Source of the DNA: Megaustenia siamemsis | Lineage: Eukaryota; Mollusca; Gastropoda; Stylommatophora; Ariophantidae | NCBI GenBank assembly: GCA_032433765.1 | Contig: JAVIAB010000160.1 | Location: 18,823,549 to 18,887,548 of the forward strand | Direction of reading: 5' to 3' | Length of the DNA stretch: 64,000 nucleotides | Shown here: positions 1 to 9,836 of the stretch, one piece after another | How positions within the stretch are numbered: position 1 is the stretch's first letter | Layout: each line of letters opens with the position of its first letter | Position numbers and translations under genes: made by a program | Notes under the pieces: generated by a model | What the model was told of the DNA's origin: nothing | The model's database searches: none | Seen by the model: the letters and a program-made list of their open reading frames with translations, nothing else

Positions 1-489
1 TGTAATGACTGGTTCCTCGACTGTCGTCTGTTTTGCTGTGCTCGGTGTGTCTGTAATGACTGGTTCCTCGACTGTCGTCTGTACTGCTGTGCTCGGTGTG
101 TCTGTAATGACTGGTTCCTCGACTGTCGTCTGTACTGCTGTGCTCGGTGTGTCTGTAATGACTGGTTCCTCGACTGTCGTCTGTACTGCTGTGCTCGGTG
201 TGTCTGTAATGACTGGTTCCTCGACTGTCGTCTGTACTGCTGTGCTCGGTGTGTCTGTAATGACTGGTTCCTCGACTGTCGTCTGTACTGCTGTGCTCGG
301 TGTGTCTGTAATGACTGGTTCCTCGACTGTCGTCTGTACTGCTGTGCTCGGTGTGTCTGTAATGACTGGTTCCTCGACTGTCGTCTGTACTGCTGTGCTC
401 GGTGTGTCTGTAATGACTGGTTCCTCGACTGTCGTCTGTACTGCTGTGCTCGGTGTGTCTGTAATGACTGGTTCCTCGACTGTCGTCTG
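1..489. repeat. 51-bp minisatellite, about 9.6 copies, cut by window edge
   Basis: A 51-bp unit beginning tgtaatgactggttcctcga repeats almost without change. The first unit has one variant patch (ttttgctgtg for tactgctgtg). Since 51 is divisible by 3 one frame stays open with a 17-residue period, but nothing else suggests a gene. The array probably continues left of base 1. Confidence 0.95.
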
Positions 490-1479
490 CCATCTCAGGC
501 CTGGCCTCTTGGGACACGGTTACCCTGCCAGGCTAGATAGACTTTGGTCTTAGCGTAAGTTTTACTGTCTGGGCTTACTGGTTACTTATGTAAAGCCAAC
601 CCTTTGGTTCACTCGGAGATCACCCATATTCTTGTCAGCTTTACTTAGAAATTACGACTCCGGTCGTTGCAACGCATTCCTTATTATTTTTTAAGTCCGT
701 TTCACCCAATAAAATGGCGGGATTTCATACAGCCTTGACCCAGACAAAACCACTTAAGAGCTATCATCGTGACGTTTCCCACGATACCAAGATATATAGT
801 GACGTTTAAACGAGTCCGCGGGACACAGGACGCCATAAACCGTTTACATCCAACAACAATAAGGCACCGAGACGGATCCGATCTGTGGTAAGAAGTTACG
901 TGTAACGAGTGACCGTAGATTGCGGTGGGTGGACCTCCTGCTCGGTTTCAAAGTGACTCTTTTTTGTGTGAAAAGGTACTCTTTGTCCACGGCTGGACTA
1001 GCCCACCCTTGATCAGTGTACCACGTAGAATTCCTCCGCGGTGGCTATTCTTTAGGACTCGACACACACTGATCAGACAAAGGAATATAAGCAGTGTTGG
1101 CTTCAGGGCGTCTCGTGTCGGAGATAGATCCATTGATGAAGCAAAGCCTGACGAACATGACCAGCCACCCAATTTCATCGACTCCGAGTACGAGTGCGAC
1201 CTAGAATTTCAATTATACTTTCATGCACTTCTGAGGGCAAACAAAGACAAAATGTTTCTAAAATGTTTTCTATTTATACAATAAATAAAATTTAAAAAAA
1301 TGAAAAGCCTGACTTTACCCGTCACAGCTCAAGGTCACTTGTTTTAATAGCTCGTGACGCGCTATGGAGACTTCAGTTAAGTTATCCGCCAGCAGACAAG
1401 GAATGTTGAGTTGAGAAGAGAATGTTGAGTTGAGATGAGAATGTTGAGTTAGGCACACAGTAGTTTGTCCCTAACCAAT
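490..1479. other. Unassigned stretch, possible transcript 3' end near 1281
   Basis: Mixed-composition sequence unlike the repeats around it. An open stretch at about 925-1284 (+) has no ATG at its left end and runs into AATAAA at 1281, with an A-rich run just after. It could be the 3' end of an unrecognised gene or an old element. The unit gaatgttgagttgaga recurs about three times at 1402-1452. I recognise no protein family. Confidence 0.25.
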
Positions 1480-2235
1480 CATGAAAAGACTAACTAAAGT
1501 CATGAAAAGCTTCATTCCAACAGACGACAAAATATGCATGGAAAACAAACCAGTGTAAGAGATCGATAACTTTATCTATTTTGGAAGTCACATTGATCGA
1601 TCAAGGGGATACAAGCAAAGAAATCAAAATAGCTAAAGCAGCAATGTCTTTCAGAAGCCTTGAAAAGTTGTGGAAATCAAAACGCATCAACACAAAACTT
1701 AGACTATTCAAATCAAATGTACTATCAACCCTTACGTATGCGCGTGAAAGCTGGAAAACAACAAGAGATATAGAAACAAAGTTGAACGCATTCGAAAATA
1801 AATGTCTAAGGAAAATACTTGGTATAGCGTGGAACGAATTCAAAACAAACGAGGAAATTAGAGAAATCGCCAAGTAACCACTAATATCTTCAGTAATAAA
1901 GAAAAGACGATGGTCATATGTTGGACATATGATGAGAAGAAATAATAACCGAATAGTAAAGCAAGCCCTCATGTGGGAAACAACAACAGGTAAGAGGAAA
2001 AGAGGAAGACCCAGAGAGATACTGAAAAAAAGATTGATCAGAGAGGCAAGAGCACCAGGAATCGGCTCCCTCAATGAGATAGAGCTGCTTGCACAGAACA
2101 GAGACAAATGGCTAGATTTGATAAAATATCTTTAAAAGAATTGAAAACTGCTAGAAAAAAAATTCAGATAAGAGAAAGAGTATCTTGGTCTATGCCCTAT
2201 GGGCCGGCTACGGCTCGAAAGATCAATGGATAGAT
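1480..2235 (+). mobile_element. LINE-F fragment, C-terminal end of reverse transcriptase ORF plus 3' tail
   Basis: Conceptual pieces carry the terminal signature of many animal LINEs: an LRLFKSNVLSTLTYA-like stretch, then ENKCLRKILGIAWN, then GKRKRGRPRE, then DKW. Stops and frameshifts break the reading. The fragment ends with a conserved 3' end (cggctacggctcgaaag) running into a GATA-like simple repeat. Copies or parts of this family recur at 33255, 39285, 44384 and 48020. Non-functional. Confidence 0.85.
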
Positions 2236-2387
2236 ATATTGTTTTTCCCTCATACCTTAGTTGATTTGCTCGTTTGTTTCTTTCCACGCAAATCAAATCA
2301 ACACTCATCTACAATTATACATCCAAAGTAATTAGAAGAAGCCGAATATTAAAACTGTAATGCTTTTGTGGTTTTAAAAAAAATATT
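2236..2387. other. Spacer resembling 39840-39990
   Basis: Short sequence between two LINE ends. Parts align by eye with the sequence after the LINE-F copy at 39285, including a shared run around ttgtggtt followed by A-rich sequence. This is one of the reasons for treating the two loci as old paralogs. Confidence 0.4.
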
Positions 2388-2612
2388 CTATCTAATCCCC
2401 TTTCGAACCGAAGACAGCACAGAGGGCGAAAAATTCTAGACTCTTATGTCTGACGATCTTTGAACTGTCAGACCTTGCACAGGGCCCGCATTGTGTCTCG
2501 CCACATGGCTCTGTTCTGGGCGAGTTGTTGAATCTCGGCGAGGGAGCTGATGCTTGCTATTTTTGTCTCTCGTTTTAATGTTCATGTTAGTGTTTCACTA
2601 GGTCGGTCTTTT
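2388..2612 (-). mobile_element. LINE 3' end, antisense (LINE-F relative)
   Basis: Begins with ctatctaat, the complement of a GATA-type LINE tail, then cctttcgaaccgaagacagc. The complement of this stretch matches the 3' end of the LINE at 48020-48595 (tgctgtcttcatttcgaaag). The part with ggcgagttgttgaatctcgg also occurs at 57200-57240. No intact coding remains. Confidence 0.7.
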
Positions 2613-2613
2613 T

Positions 2614-3985
2614 TTTTTTAATCTCTGGCTCCCATTAAATAGAGTCCCCCGAACTCTCAGATTTGCTCATCTTTGGCTGTTTTTTTTTTTTAAATCTCTG
2701 GCTCCCATTAAATAGAGTTCCCCCGAACTCTCAGATTTGCTCATCTTTGGCTGTTTTTTTTTTTTAAATCTCTGGCTCCCATTAAATAGAGTTCCCCCGA
2801 ACTCTCAGATTTGCTCATCTTTGGCTGTTTTTTTTAAATCTCTGGCTCCCATTAAATAGAGTTCCCCCGAACTCTCAGATTTGCTCATCTTTGGCTGTTT
2901 TTTTTTTAAATCTCTGGCTCCCATTAAATAGAGTTCCCCCGAACTCTCAGATTTGCTCATCTTTGGCTGTTTTTTTTTTTAATCTCTGGCTCCCATTAAA
3001 TAGAGTTCCCCCGAACTCTCAGATTTGCTCATCTTTGGCTGTTTTTTTTTTTAAATCTCTGGCTCCCATTAAATAGAGTTCCCCCGAACTCTCAGATTTG
3101 CTCATCTTTGGCTGTTTTTTTTTTAAATCTCTGGCTCCCATTAAATAGAGTTCCCCCGAACTCTCAGATTTGCTCATCTTTGGCTGTTTTTTTCTTAATC
3201 TCTGGCTCCCATTAAATAGAGTTCCCCCGGACTCTCAGATTTGCTCATCTTTGGCTGTTTTTTTTAAATCTCTGGCTCCCATTAAATAGAGTTCCCCCGA
3301 ACTCTCAGATTTGCTCATCTTTGGCTGTTTTTTTTTTTAAATCTCTGGCTCCCATTAAATAGAGTTCCCCCGAACTCTCAGATTTGCTCATCTTTGGCTG
3401 TTTTTTTTTTAAATCTCTGGCTCCCATTAAATAGAGTTCTCCTGAACTCTCAGATTTGCTCATCTTTGGCTGTTTTTTTTTAAATCTCTGGCTCCCATTA
3501 AATAGAGTTCCCCCGAACTCTCAGATTTGCTCATCTTTGGCTGTTTTTTTTTTAAATCTCTGGCTCCCATTAAATAGAGTTCCCCCGAACTCTCAGATTT
3601 GCTCATCTTTGGCTGTTTTTTTCTTAATCTCTGGCTCCCATTAAATAGAGTTCTCCTGAACTCTCAGATTTGCTCATCTTTGGCTGTTTTTTTCTTAATC
3701 TCTGGCTCCCATTAAATAGAGTTCTCCTGAACTCTCAGATTTGCTCATCTTTGGCTGTTCTTTTCTTAATCTCTGGCTCCCATTAAATAGAGTTCTCCTG
3801 AACTCTCAGATTTGCTCATCTTTAGCTGTTTTTTTCTTAATCTCTGGCTCCCATTAAATAGAGTTCCCCCGAACTCTCAGATTTGCTCATCTTTGGCTGT
3901 TTTTTTTTTTTTAATCTCTGGCTCCCATTAAATAGAGTTCCCCCGAACTCTCAGATTTGCTCATCTTTGGCTGTTTTTTTTTTTG
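2614..3985. repeat. 72-bp satellite, about 19 copies
   Basis: Unit of about 72 bp: a T-run of variable length, aatctctggctcccattaaa, tagagttcccccgaactctc, agatttgctcatctttggct. Length changes are mostly in the T-run. A cluster of later units shares ttctcctgaactctc in place of ttcccccgaactctc, suggesting local homogenisation. A single diverged copy of part of the unit (gaaactctcagatttgcc) lies at about 40024-40041. Confidence 0.95.
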
Positions 3986-4130
3986 TTTTTTTTTGCGAGC
4001 ATTAACTACTAAACTATCATTTAATTTTTGTACGTGGTGTCACAAATTTTAACCACAACCCTAAAATGTCAATTTAAGAATGAGTGGGATGTACTTGACT
4101 TCAAACGTCTTCTTTATCAACAAATGCTAC
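3986..4130. other. Flank of 72-bp satellite, paralogous to 40045-40240
   Basis: Contains gtggtgtcacaaattttaac and a later gaatgagtgggatgtacttgac, which correspond to gtgatgtcacaaattggaac and gagaggaatgtattagactcc near 40135-40205. It ends with the target sequence aaatgctac used by the following insertions. Confidence 0.55.
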
Positions 4131-4227
4131 CACAACATAACGCAGGCACGTCCACTTAACATTCTTTTAAGGGTGGATGATGAAGAGGTATACTCCTTTA
4201 GTCATCGGGCGAATGCAAGCAAATAAT
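4131..4227 (+). mobile_element. SINE-C copy, 5'-truncated
   Basis: Only the 3' part of SINE-C is present, from the cacaacataacgcaggcacg stretch to the caagcaaa tail. It is flanked by aaatgctac at 4122-4130 and 4228-4236, a 9-bp target-site duplication. Confidence 0.8.
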
Positions 4228-4239
4228 AAATGCTACACA

Positions 4240-4575
4240 GGATCCGAAGGCGCGCCTCACAGCATCAGAGCTGGAAGTTATCAGCGACCCACAGCTGATG
4301 GTTTGCGCCAGGATCGGTGAACCAGAACCATCAAGACCCTGCTCCATCTCTCCGTGGTGCCTCCAGTAACAGACTAACCTGTCTTGTGTAGCAAAATGAG
4401 TAGGGACCGAAGAGGGATGACAACCCGGTATTCAAAAATGTCGTGCCGAAGTCGGATGTGTTGGACCGACTGGCGCAAATATCACAGTTATAATGCAAAC
4501 CACAACATAACGCAGACACGCCCACTTAACATTTTTTAAGGGCGGATGACGAAGATGTGTACTTCTTTAGAAAAC
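4240..4575 (+). mobile_element. SINE-C copy, nearly full length
   Basis: Starts near gaaggcgcgcctcac and runs through ggcgcaaatatcacag to ggcggatgacgaagatgtgt. It is flanked by aatgctacaca at 4229-4239 and 4576-4586, an 11-bp direct repeat expected from target-primed insertion. The family has about eleven copies in the window and shows no clear tRNA head. Confidence 0.85.
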
Positions 4576-4586
4576 AATGCTACACA

Positions 4587-4809
4587 ATTTCCAAAATAAA
4601 AACTAAAATGTCACTTTTGAGACAAACAGCCTATTTCTGGTCCACTCTGGGCAGCAACAAACGCTAAATTCCTGCCAAGACTGGGCCAGAAACAAAAAAG
4701 CTGCGACTATTTATACTTTAAAAAAAATATTTTAGTATTTTGGAAATACTCAAAATAGCGCTGGAAATATGGGTGGTCAAAAAAAAAAAAAACACCAAAT
4801 ACATGGCTC
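4587..4809. other. Unassigned, includes empty-site paralog of 40247-40640
   Basis: The first part (aatttccaaaataaaaactaaaatgtcacttttg) matches both flanks of the SINE-C copy at 40259-40626 joined together. The rest has no feature I recognise. Confidence 0.5.
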
Positions 4810-5167
4810 AGCTGTAATTTCTGTTGGTCTCTGCTGCTGTTATGTTTCTTAGCGTTTCTTATATTCCATCAATCCATTTTTTTCGCAGTCGGTCTTTAGG
4901 TCTGGTGTTCTCGCAAAGTTTTTTGAAGTCTCGTTGTGTTGTATAATTTTTCTAGCGTATCCCCTGGTCAAACCAATGTTATCTGTTGTTTCTTTATGTA
5001 CTCTATGGCGGAAATTATTCCTAGCTTTTTTCTGAGTTCTTCATTTCTAATCTTATCTCTCATGCTGTCTTCTGTCATTCGTCTGACACATTTCATCTCT
5101 TTAAAGGTTATTTCTCTTATTGTTAAGCAGAGGCCAAGACTGGCATTGGTTGTACAACGTTGGAATG
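4810..5167 (-). mobile_element. LINE-R fragment, antisense
   Basis: Shares long blocks with 12960-13395, for example tgttgtttctttatgtactc followed by tatggcggaaattattccta. The opposite strand reads like the C-terminal end of a LINE reverse transcriptase; sense-orientation relatives are at 10735-10930 and 61850-62130. No intact frame. Confidence 0.7.
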
Positions 5168-5181
5168 AAGATAATATTGTA

Positions 5182-5450
5182 AAAAAAAATAAAATAGAAA
5201 GTAAAAAGCCCCCGTCATGCCAAGTGGCGTATAGGGAATATGGTGTTAGTGACCATACATTTTACAGACCTTCATCATGATTTTTGGGGTAATGTGGTCG
5301 GTATTACGCCCGTGCCGCTTTTCTTTCCCAGAAAAAAAAATCCGGTACCCATTTAAATCTGGGTAAATCCGAAAGCCGTCGGTTGGGATCGAACCCTACC
5401 CCTTGTCCTTTGTAGTCCAGTTCACTAACCACTGAGCTATCGTGGCTACC
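5182..5450 (-). mobile_element. SINE-A copy, tRNA-headed, with 14-bp target duplication
   Basis: On the minus strand it begins agccacgatagctcagtggt (box A-like) and has a box B-like ggttcgatcc, then the family body ending in gtcatgccaagtggcg on the plus strand. Perfect 14-bp repeats aagataatattgta lie at 5168-5181 and 5451-5464. Pol III transcription is inferred from the tRNA-like head. Confidence 0.9.
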
Positions 5451-5464
5451 AAGATAATATTGTA

Positions 5465-6575
5465 GATATTGCAAATTGACAAGCTGGAGAAATTACAGAC
5501 TGAGGCTATGCGCATTATCGTGGGGTGTACGAGAGACACTCCCTGTGTAGCAATGAGGTATCTTCTCGACTTTCCAACCATGGATGACAGGATCAAGATC
5601 TGGAGGGCACGAGCATACCTGAAGATTAGTGTAGATAAAGAGCATCAATTGCGTCATGGGCTCAACACAGGGAAAGGTGCCAGGCTAAAAAGAGGCAAAT
5701 CATGGGTGGGCCGAGCAGAAGATGTTATCAAACAGGTCTGTGGGCTTACCACATCAACGCTGGCGAGGAGTGGATACCGGTGCCTACGTCATTCAAGGGG
5801 ACATTCTCGTGCATTGTCACACTCGACAGGAAATGTAGAGAACAGAACTCAGTAGTGGTCAATGCGGAGTAAATGGTCTTATCTGGGATAATACCGATGA
5901 GTGAGATGCAGTCATCTATACAGACGGATCTGTAATACGACACCCAAGAAGTGCATGGGCATTTACAGCACGTTCGGCAGGCAAAATAGTCAAGGAAGAC
6001 AGTGGTGCATACGTTATGACCACGAGTAGCATGACAATGGAGGCGATGGCAGTGACCAGGCCATTCATCTAGTTAGAGTCACAAGACTACACACACGCCA
6101 GTATACTGAGTGATTCGATGAGCATGATACGAAAATTGGGGGCGGGATCTGTACGTAGGCAATCGGTAGAGTTATTGCCGAAGTCAAAAATACGTAAGGT
6201 CACCTTTGTCGACGTCCCAGGACATGGGGGTGTACGGGGAAATGAAAGAGCGGACAGGTTGGCTAGCTGCGCTATTGTTCAGGACGGTCAAATAGTGGAT
6301 CGGGCAGACATCATCGATGCCCTCCGATAAGTGGGAAGGACACAGGACTTCGATAACCATGAGTCCACGTCACTCCTTCGGATGGAAGAGATGGGAGTTA
6401 AGATGGGCACAGCCAGAAACGAGAAACTTAGTGGGCGTGTAAGAAGACTAATCAACCAACACAGAACTGGAGTCGTCAGTCGCTGGACACTGCGGGACTT
6501 GCTGAGGAGGGGATCTGAGCACCTATGGACATGTTCGGAGTGCAATGATGATGATCCGCTAATAACTCAATAGTA
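5465..6575 (+). pseudogene. LINE 3' half with RNase H domain, degraded
   Basis: The first part (about 5469-5855) reads as the connector after the reverse transcriptase (QTEAMRIIVGCTRDTP). After a frame change the RNase H domain begins near 5911 with VIYTDGS. It keeps the expected acidic residues: D in YTDGS, E in MTMEAMA, D in ILSDSMS, D in GNERADRLA. In-frame stops at about 6070 and 6328 interrupt it. A Cys-containing end (WTCSEC) precedes the stop at 6573. RNase H-bearing LINEs belong to the I/R1-type clades; the exact clade is not resolved. Confidence 0.8.
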
Positions 6576-6834
6576 TTGTAGAGTGCCCGTATTTCCTCTA
6601 GAGTTATTTCTTTGTTGGACAATAGTGGTGATAGTTATCTATTGATTTGACAAGCTTTGTTGCATCGTGAATCTATTTCTGATGCATGTGAATTGCCGTT
6701 TGTCACTAGACTTCCTCAATATTTCAATTCAAGTAGTATACCCGTCTCTCTCACTCTTTGCTTCTATGTCTCTCGTTTTTTTGTAACTTTCAGCGTGCTC
6801 CCACTTCCATCTCGTTCTGTTCAATCTTAAAATC
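6576..6834. other. Remnant with LINE-like fragment
   Basis: Contains tttctttgttggacaatagt and tttgacaagctttgttgcat. The second stretch recurs at 13880-13920, and both match the complement of the LINE coding sequence at 9365-9385 and 9740-9780. It is therefore an antisense LINE scrap. Confidence 0.5.
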
Positions 6835-6916
<82 letters not shown>

Positions 6917-6961
6917 CTCAAACTCTCTTTGTTTATTTGTTTCAATGTTTGTTTCTTCTTT

Positions 6962-7024
<63 letters not shown>

Positions 7025-7126
7025 CTCTCTCTCTTTGTTTCTTTGTTTGTTTCTTTCTTTCTCTCTCTCTCTCTCACTTTGTTTGTTTGTTTGTTTCTTT
7101 CTTCTCTTTTTTCTTTTCTATCTTTT

Positions 7127-7173
<47 letters not shown>

Positions 7174-7262
7174 CTCTCTCGTCCGTCTTTCTTTTTCTCT
7201 CTCTCACTTTCTTCCTTCATTCCTTTCTTTGTTTCTTTTTCGTTTTTTTTTATCGTCTCTTT
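6835..7262. repeat. (CTTT)n microsatellite block
   Basis: Three long CTTT runs separated by degenerate CT- and GTTT-rich stretches. All pyrimidine frames stay open by composition only. Confidence 0.95.
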
Positions 7263-7814
7263 CATTAATGTCTTCACTTGTGTTTTTCAACCTCTCACAA
7301 ACACATCTGTTTCCTCCCATCCCCCGTCTACTAAAAAATGCACATTAAATGTGTAACCCTGTTCCTTCCTCTTTACACTTGAAAGGTTTTAGTCACAACA
7401 CAATGTCTTATTGATTGACTTCTTCCCCTGTTTGTTTGTATTCATTGATTACCCTATATCTAGTGCTTCCTTACGTCCCACACACAAATAATCGCCATCG
7501 TGTCTACTTTCCGTGTGGGCGAGCTTCCGGAATCCAGGAAAAACAGTCCCAAAATAGCCGGATCGTTCAGACACCGGCCATCTAGCTTTGGTCCCCAGAT
7601 CTGTGTGACCAGCAGTTCAATAGAGTAGTTCGTAGTTTCTAGAACTATTATGCAATTCACGTCTGATCTCAATTTAGATCAAGCCCTTTAGCCTCTGGAG
7701 GAACGTTTTCATCGTTGATTTAATCATGTTTTTTTTTTCCGCCGATGATTCGATGCAGGGTCACAGTATTGTTTTTTTTTCGGTTTTCCTACTAATAAAG
7801 TACAAACAATAAAT
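7263..7814. other. Unassigned stretch
   Basis: No recognisable protein, RNA or repeat family. T-runs occur at about 7730 and 7770. I see nothing supportable here. Confidence 0.3.
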
Positions 7815-8205
7815 ACGATCTCTCACTCTCTCTCTCTCTCTCTTTTACTCTCTCTCTCTCTTTCTGTCACTCTCTCCCTCACTCGCTCTCTCACTGTCTC
7901 ATTCTTTCTTTCTCTCTCTCTCTCTCTCTCTCACTCTCTCTCTTTCTCACACTCCCTCTCTTTCTCTCTCTGTTTCTCTCACTCTCTTACTCTCTCTCAC
8001 TCTATTACTCTCTCTCACTCTCTTTCTATCTCTCTGACTCTCTCTGACTCTCTCTCTTACTCTCACCCTCTTTCTATCTCTCTGACTCTCATTCTCTCTC
8101 TTACTCTCACTCTCTTTCTATCTCTTTGACTCTCACTCTCTTTCTATCTCTCTGACTCTCTCACTCTTTTTCTATCTCTCTGACTCTCACTCTCTTTCCG
8201 ATTTG
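7815..8205. repeat. (CT)n-rich degenerate microsatellite
   Basis: CT dinucleotide tracts with recurring variants such as ctctttctatctctctgact in the right half, showing a secondary period of about 20-30 bp. Confidence 0.95.
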
Positions 8206-8284
8206 GGTAATGAGGCCTTTCAGTTATCCGGGCACACATCTTAGAATCAGCAACTAATTACTATTACCCAAATAGTAAAGTAAA

Positions 8285-8580
8285 GATCGCCCCCCCCCCC
8301 CCACGACTTGCTAGGTATTACGGGGAATATGGTGGTAGTGACCATATTTTTCTATGACTACGGCACATTTTTGGGTGATGTGGTCAGTATCATGCCAGAC
8401 CACCTTTATTTACCCCCCCCCCCCCAAAAAAAAAAATATCTAGTAACCATTTTTAGAGGCTGGATGAACCCCGGAGCCTTCACGGCCGAAAAAAAACCTC
8501 GTCACTTCTGGGGATCAAACCAGTACCCTTCTAGCCAGAAAGCGAGCACACTAACCACTCAGCCAGCAAGACTCCTTCCA
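8285..8580 (-). mobile_element. SINE-B copy, tRNA-headed
   Basis: The minus strand starts ctggctgagtggttagtgtg and has a box B-like ggtttgatcc. The body ends on the plus strand in a C-run (8290-8302). An internal C-run then A-run at about 8414-8434 is low complexity. Other copies are at 41965 (minus) and 53219 (plus). Confidence 0.8.
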
Positions 8581-8870
8581 AACGTCAAATTTGTAATAAA
8601 GGTAAGTTATTGTGTCATGATCGTCACTACCGGATTAAGTTCTAATATTGAGCCTGCAAGTTCCTGGTGAAGTATTTCCTATTAAAAAAGATGTATTAAT
8701 CTAAACAAAGTAAAAGCGATTCCCTTAATTGTTTATTACCTACATGGGCTACATATGTAAGGTGGCCAACGCATCGGAGACAATAGGGGAGATTAATGAT
8801 CTTCTATTCGCAGACAATCAGGCACAAATACGTGAGGAAATAGAAGACATTCAAAAACACTTAAATAGAC

Positions 8871-9176
8871 TTGGGACTGGTTGGTCTCGAGGCAAGATGC
8901 CGGCCTCGAGACAGAGAGGTTGTGGGTTCAAATTCCGGCTACACCGGTTGGGATTTTTATTTATGATTTCTCTCTGCGACAACCATCCTTGGTCTCAGCA
9001 GCGAGGCCCGGCTTGAAACGTCAATTACTCATCGACGGAAAAAATATAAGTACCTCCGAAGTCGGAGTTATCTGCCTGTGCACACGGCTGCCAGGGAAAA
9101 ATGGATTAACATGCACAATTCAGTTCCTAGTCTCTAGGGACTTCGTCAGAGGTCAAACCTGGCGAACGAAAAACAA
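8871..9176 (+). mobile_element. SINE-D insertion, tRNA-headed
   Basis: Head ggttggtctcgaggcaagat with a box B-like ggttcaaattcc near 8927. The likely target duplication is aaatagac at 8863-8870 and 9177-9184. The head resembles that of SINE-G at 30390, so D and G may share a tRNA ancestor. Confidence 0.65.
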
Positions 9177-9391
9177 AAATAGACAACATCACAGGCACTC
9201 AATAAAAAGTGAAAGTCATTATCAACAAAACATGAGTATGGCCAAAGAGAATAAAGAAGATCACCATAACTATAGACAGGCAATTAAAACAGGTGAATGA
9301 TTTTAAATACCTAGGAAGTTTAGTGACAAATGGCAATTCTCAAACAGCAGAAATAGACTCAAGATGCAACAAAGCTTGTCAAAGCATCGGA

Positions 9392-9732
9392 AGAAGGCGA
9401 AGGCTCTCCTCACAGCAGCGATCCACAGCTGATGGCTAGCGCCAGGATCGGTGAACCAGAACCATCCAGACCCTGCTCCACCTCTGCGCGGTGCCTCTAG
9501 TAACAGACTAACCTGTCTAGTCTGGCCAAGCGAGAAGAGATCGAAGAGGGAAAACAACCCGGTACTAAAAAATAACATGCTAAAGTCGGATGTGTTGGGC
9601 CGAAAGGCGCAAATATCACAATTTTACTGCAAACCACAACACAACGCAGACACGCCCACTTAACGTCCTCTTAATGGCGGATGATGAGGAGGTGTTTTCT
9701 CTTAGTCATCGACAGAATGCAAGCAAGCGAAT
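9392..9732 (+). mobile_element. SINE-C insertion inside a LINE
   Basis: Runs from gaaggcgaaggctctcctca to a caagcaagcgaat tail. catcgga occurs at 9385-9391 and 9733-9739 (7 bp). Removing the insertion and one target copy restores a continuous LINE reading frame across the junction, which supports the boundaries. Confidence 0.8.
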
Positions 9733-9836
9733 CATCGGACAACTATTACCACCATTGTCCAACAAGAAAATAACTCTAGAGGTAAAACGGACACTCTACG
9801 ACACAATCACCATCCCGACGCTGTGTTACCAATCTT

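Larger units (their letters stand above)
8729..9836 (+). mobile_element. LINE reverse transcriptase fragment split by two SINEs
   Basis: Three blocks read together as one LINE. 8750-8870 gives INDLLFADNQ, the place of the polymerase Asp-Asp motif, with the second Asp replaced by Asn. 9185-9391 gives QVNDFKYLGSLVT. 9740-9836 continues the same frame (LLPPLSNKKITLEVKRTLYD). SINE-D and SINE-C fill the gaps. Stop codons show the element is dead. Fragment H/K-type LINEs share the FKYLGSL motif. Confidence 0.75.

Noticed and set aside
2891..3644. Terminator- or promoter-like T-runs in the 72-bp satellite
   Set aside because: The T-runs vary in length within tandem units, and no stem-loop or transcription unit is associated with them.
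6835..7262. Hydrophobic Phe/Leu/Ser-rich protein
   Set aside because: Pure product of CTTT repeats.
9303..9578. Conserved-looking antisense open frame recurring in SINE-C copies
   Set aside because: The frame recurs because the SINE recurs. It is broken differently in each copy and has no independent support.
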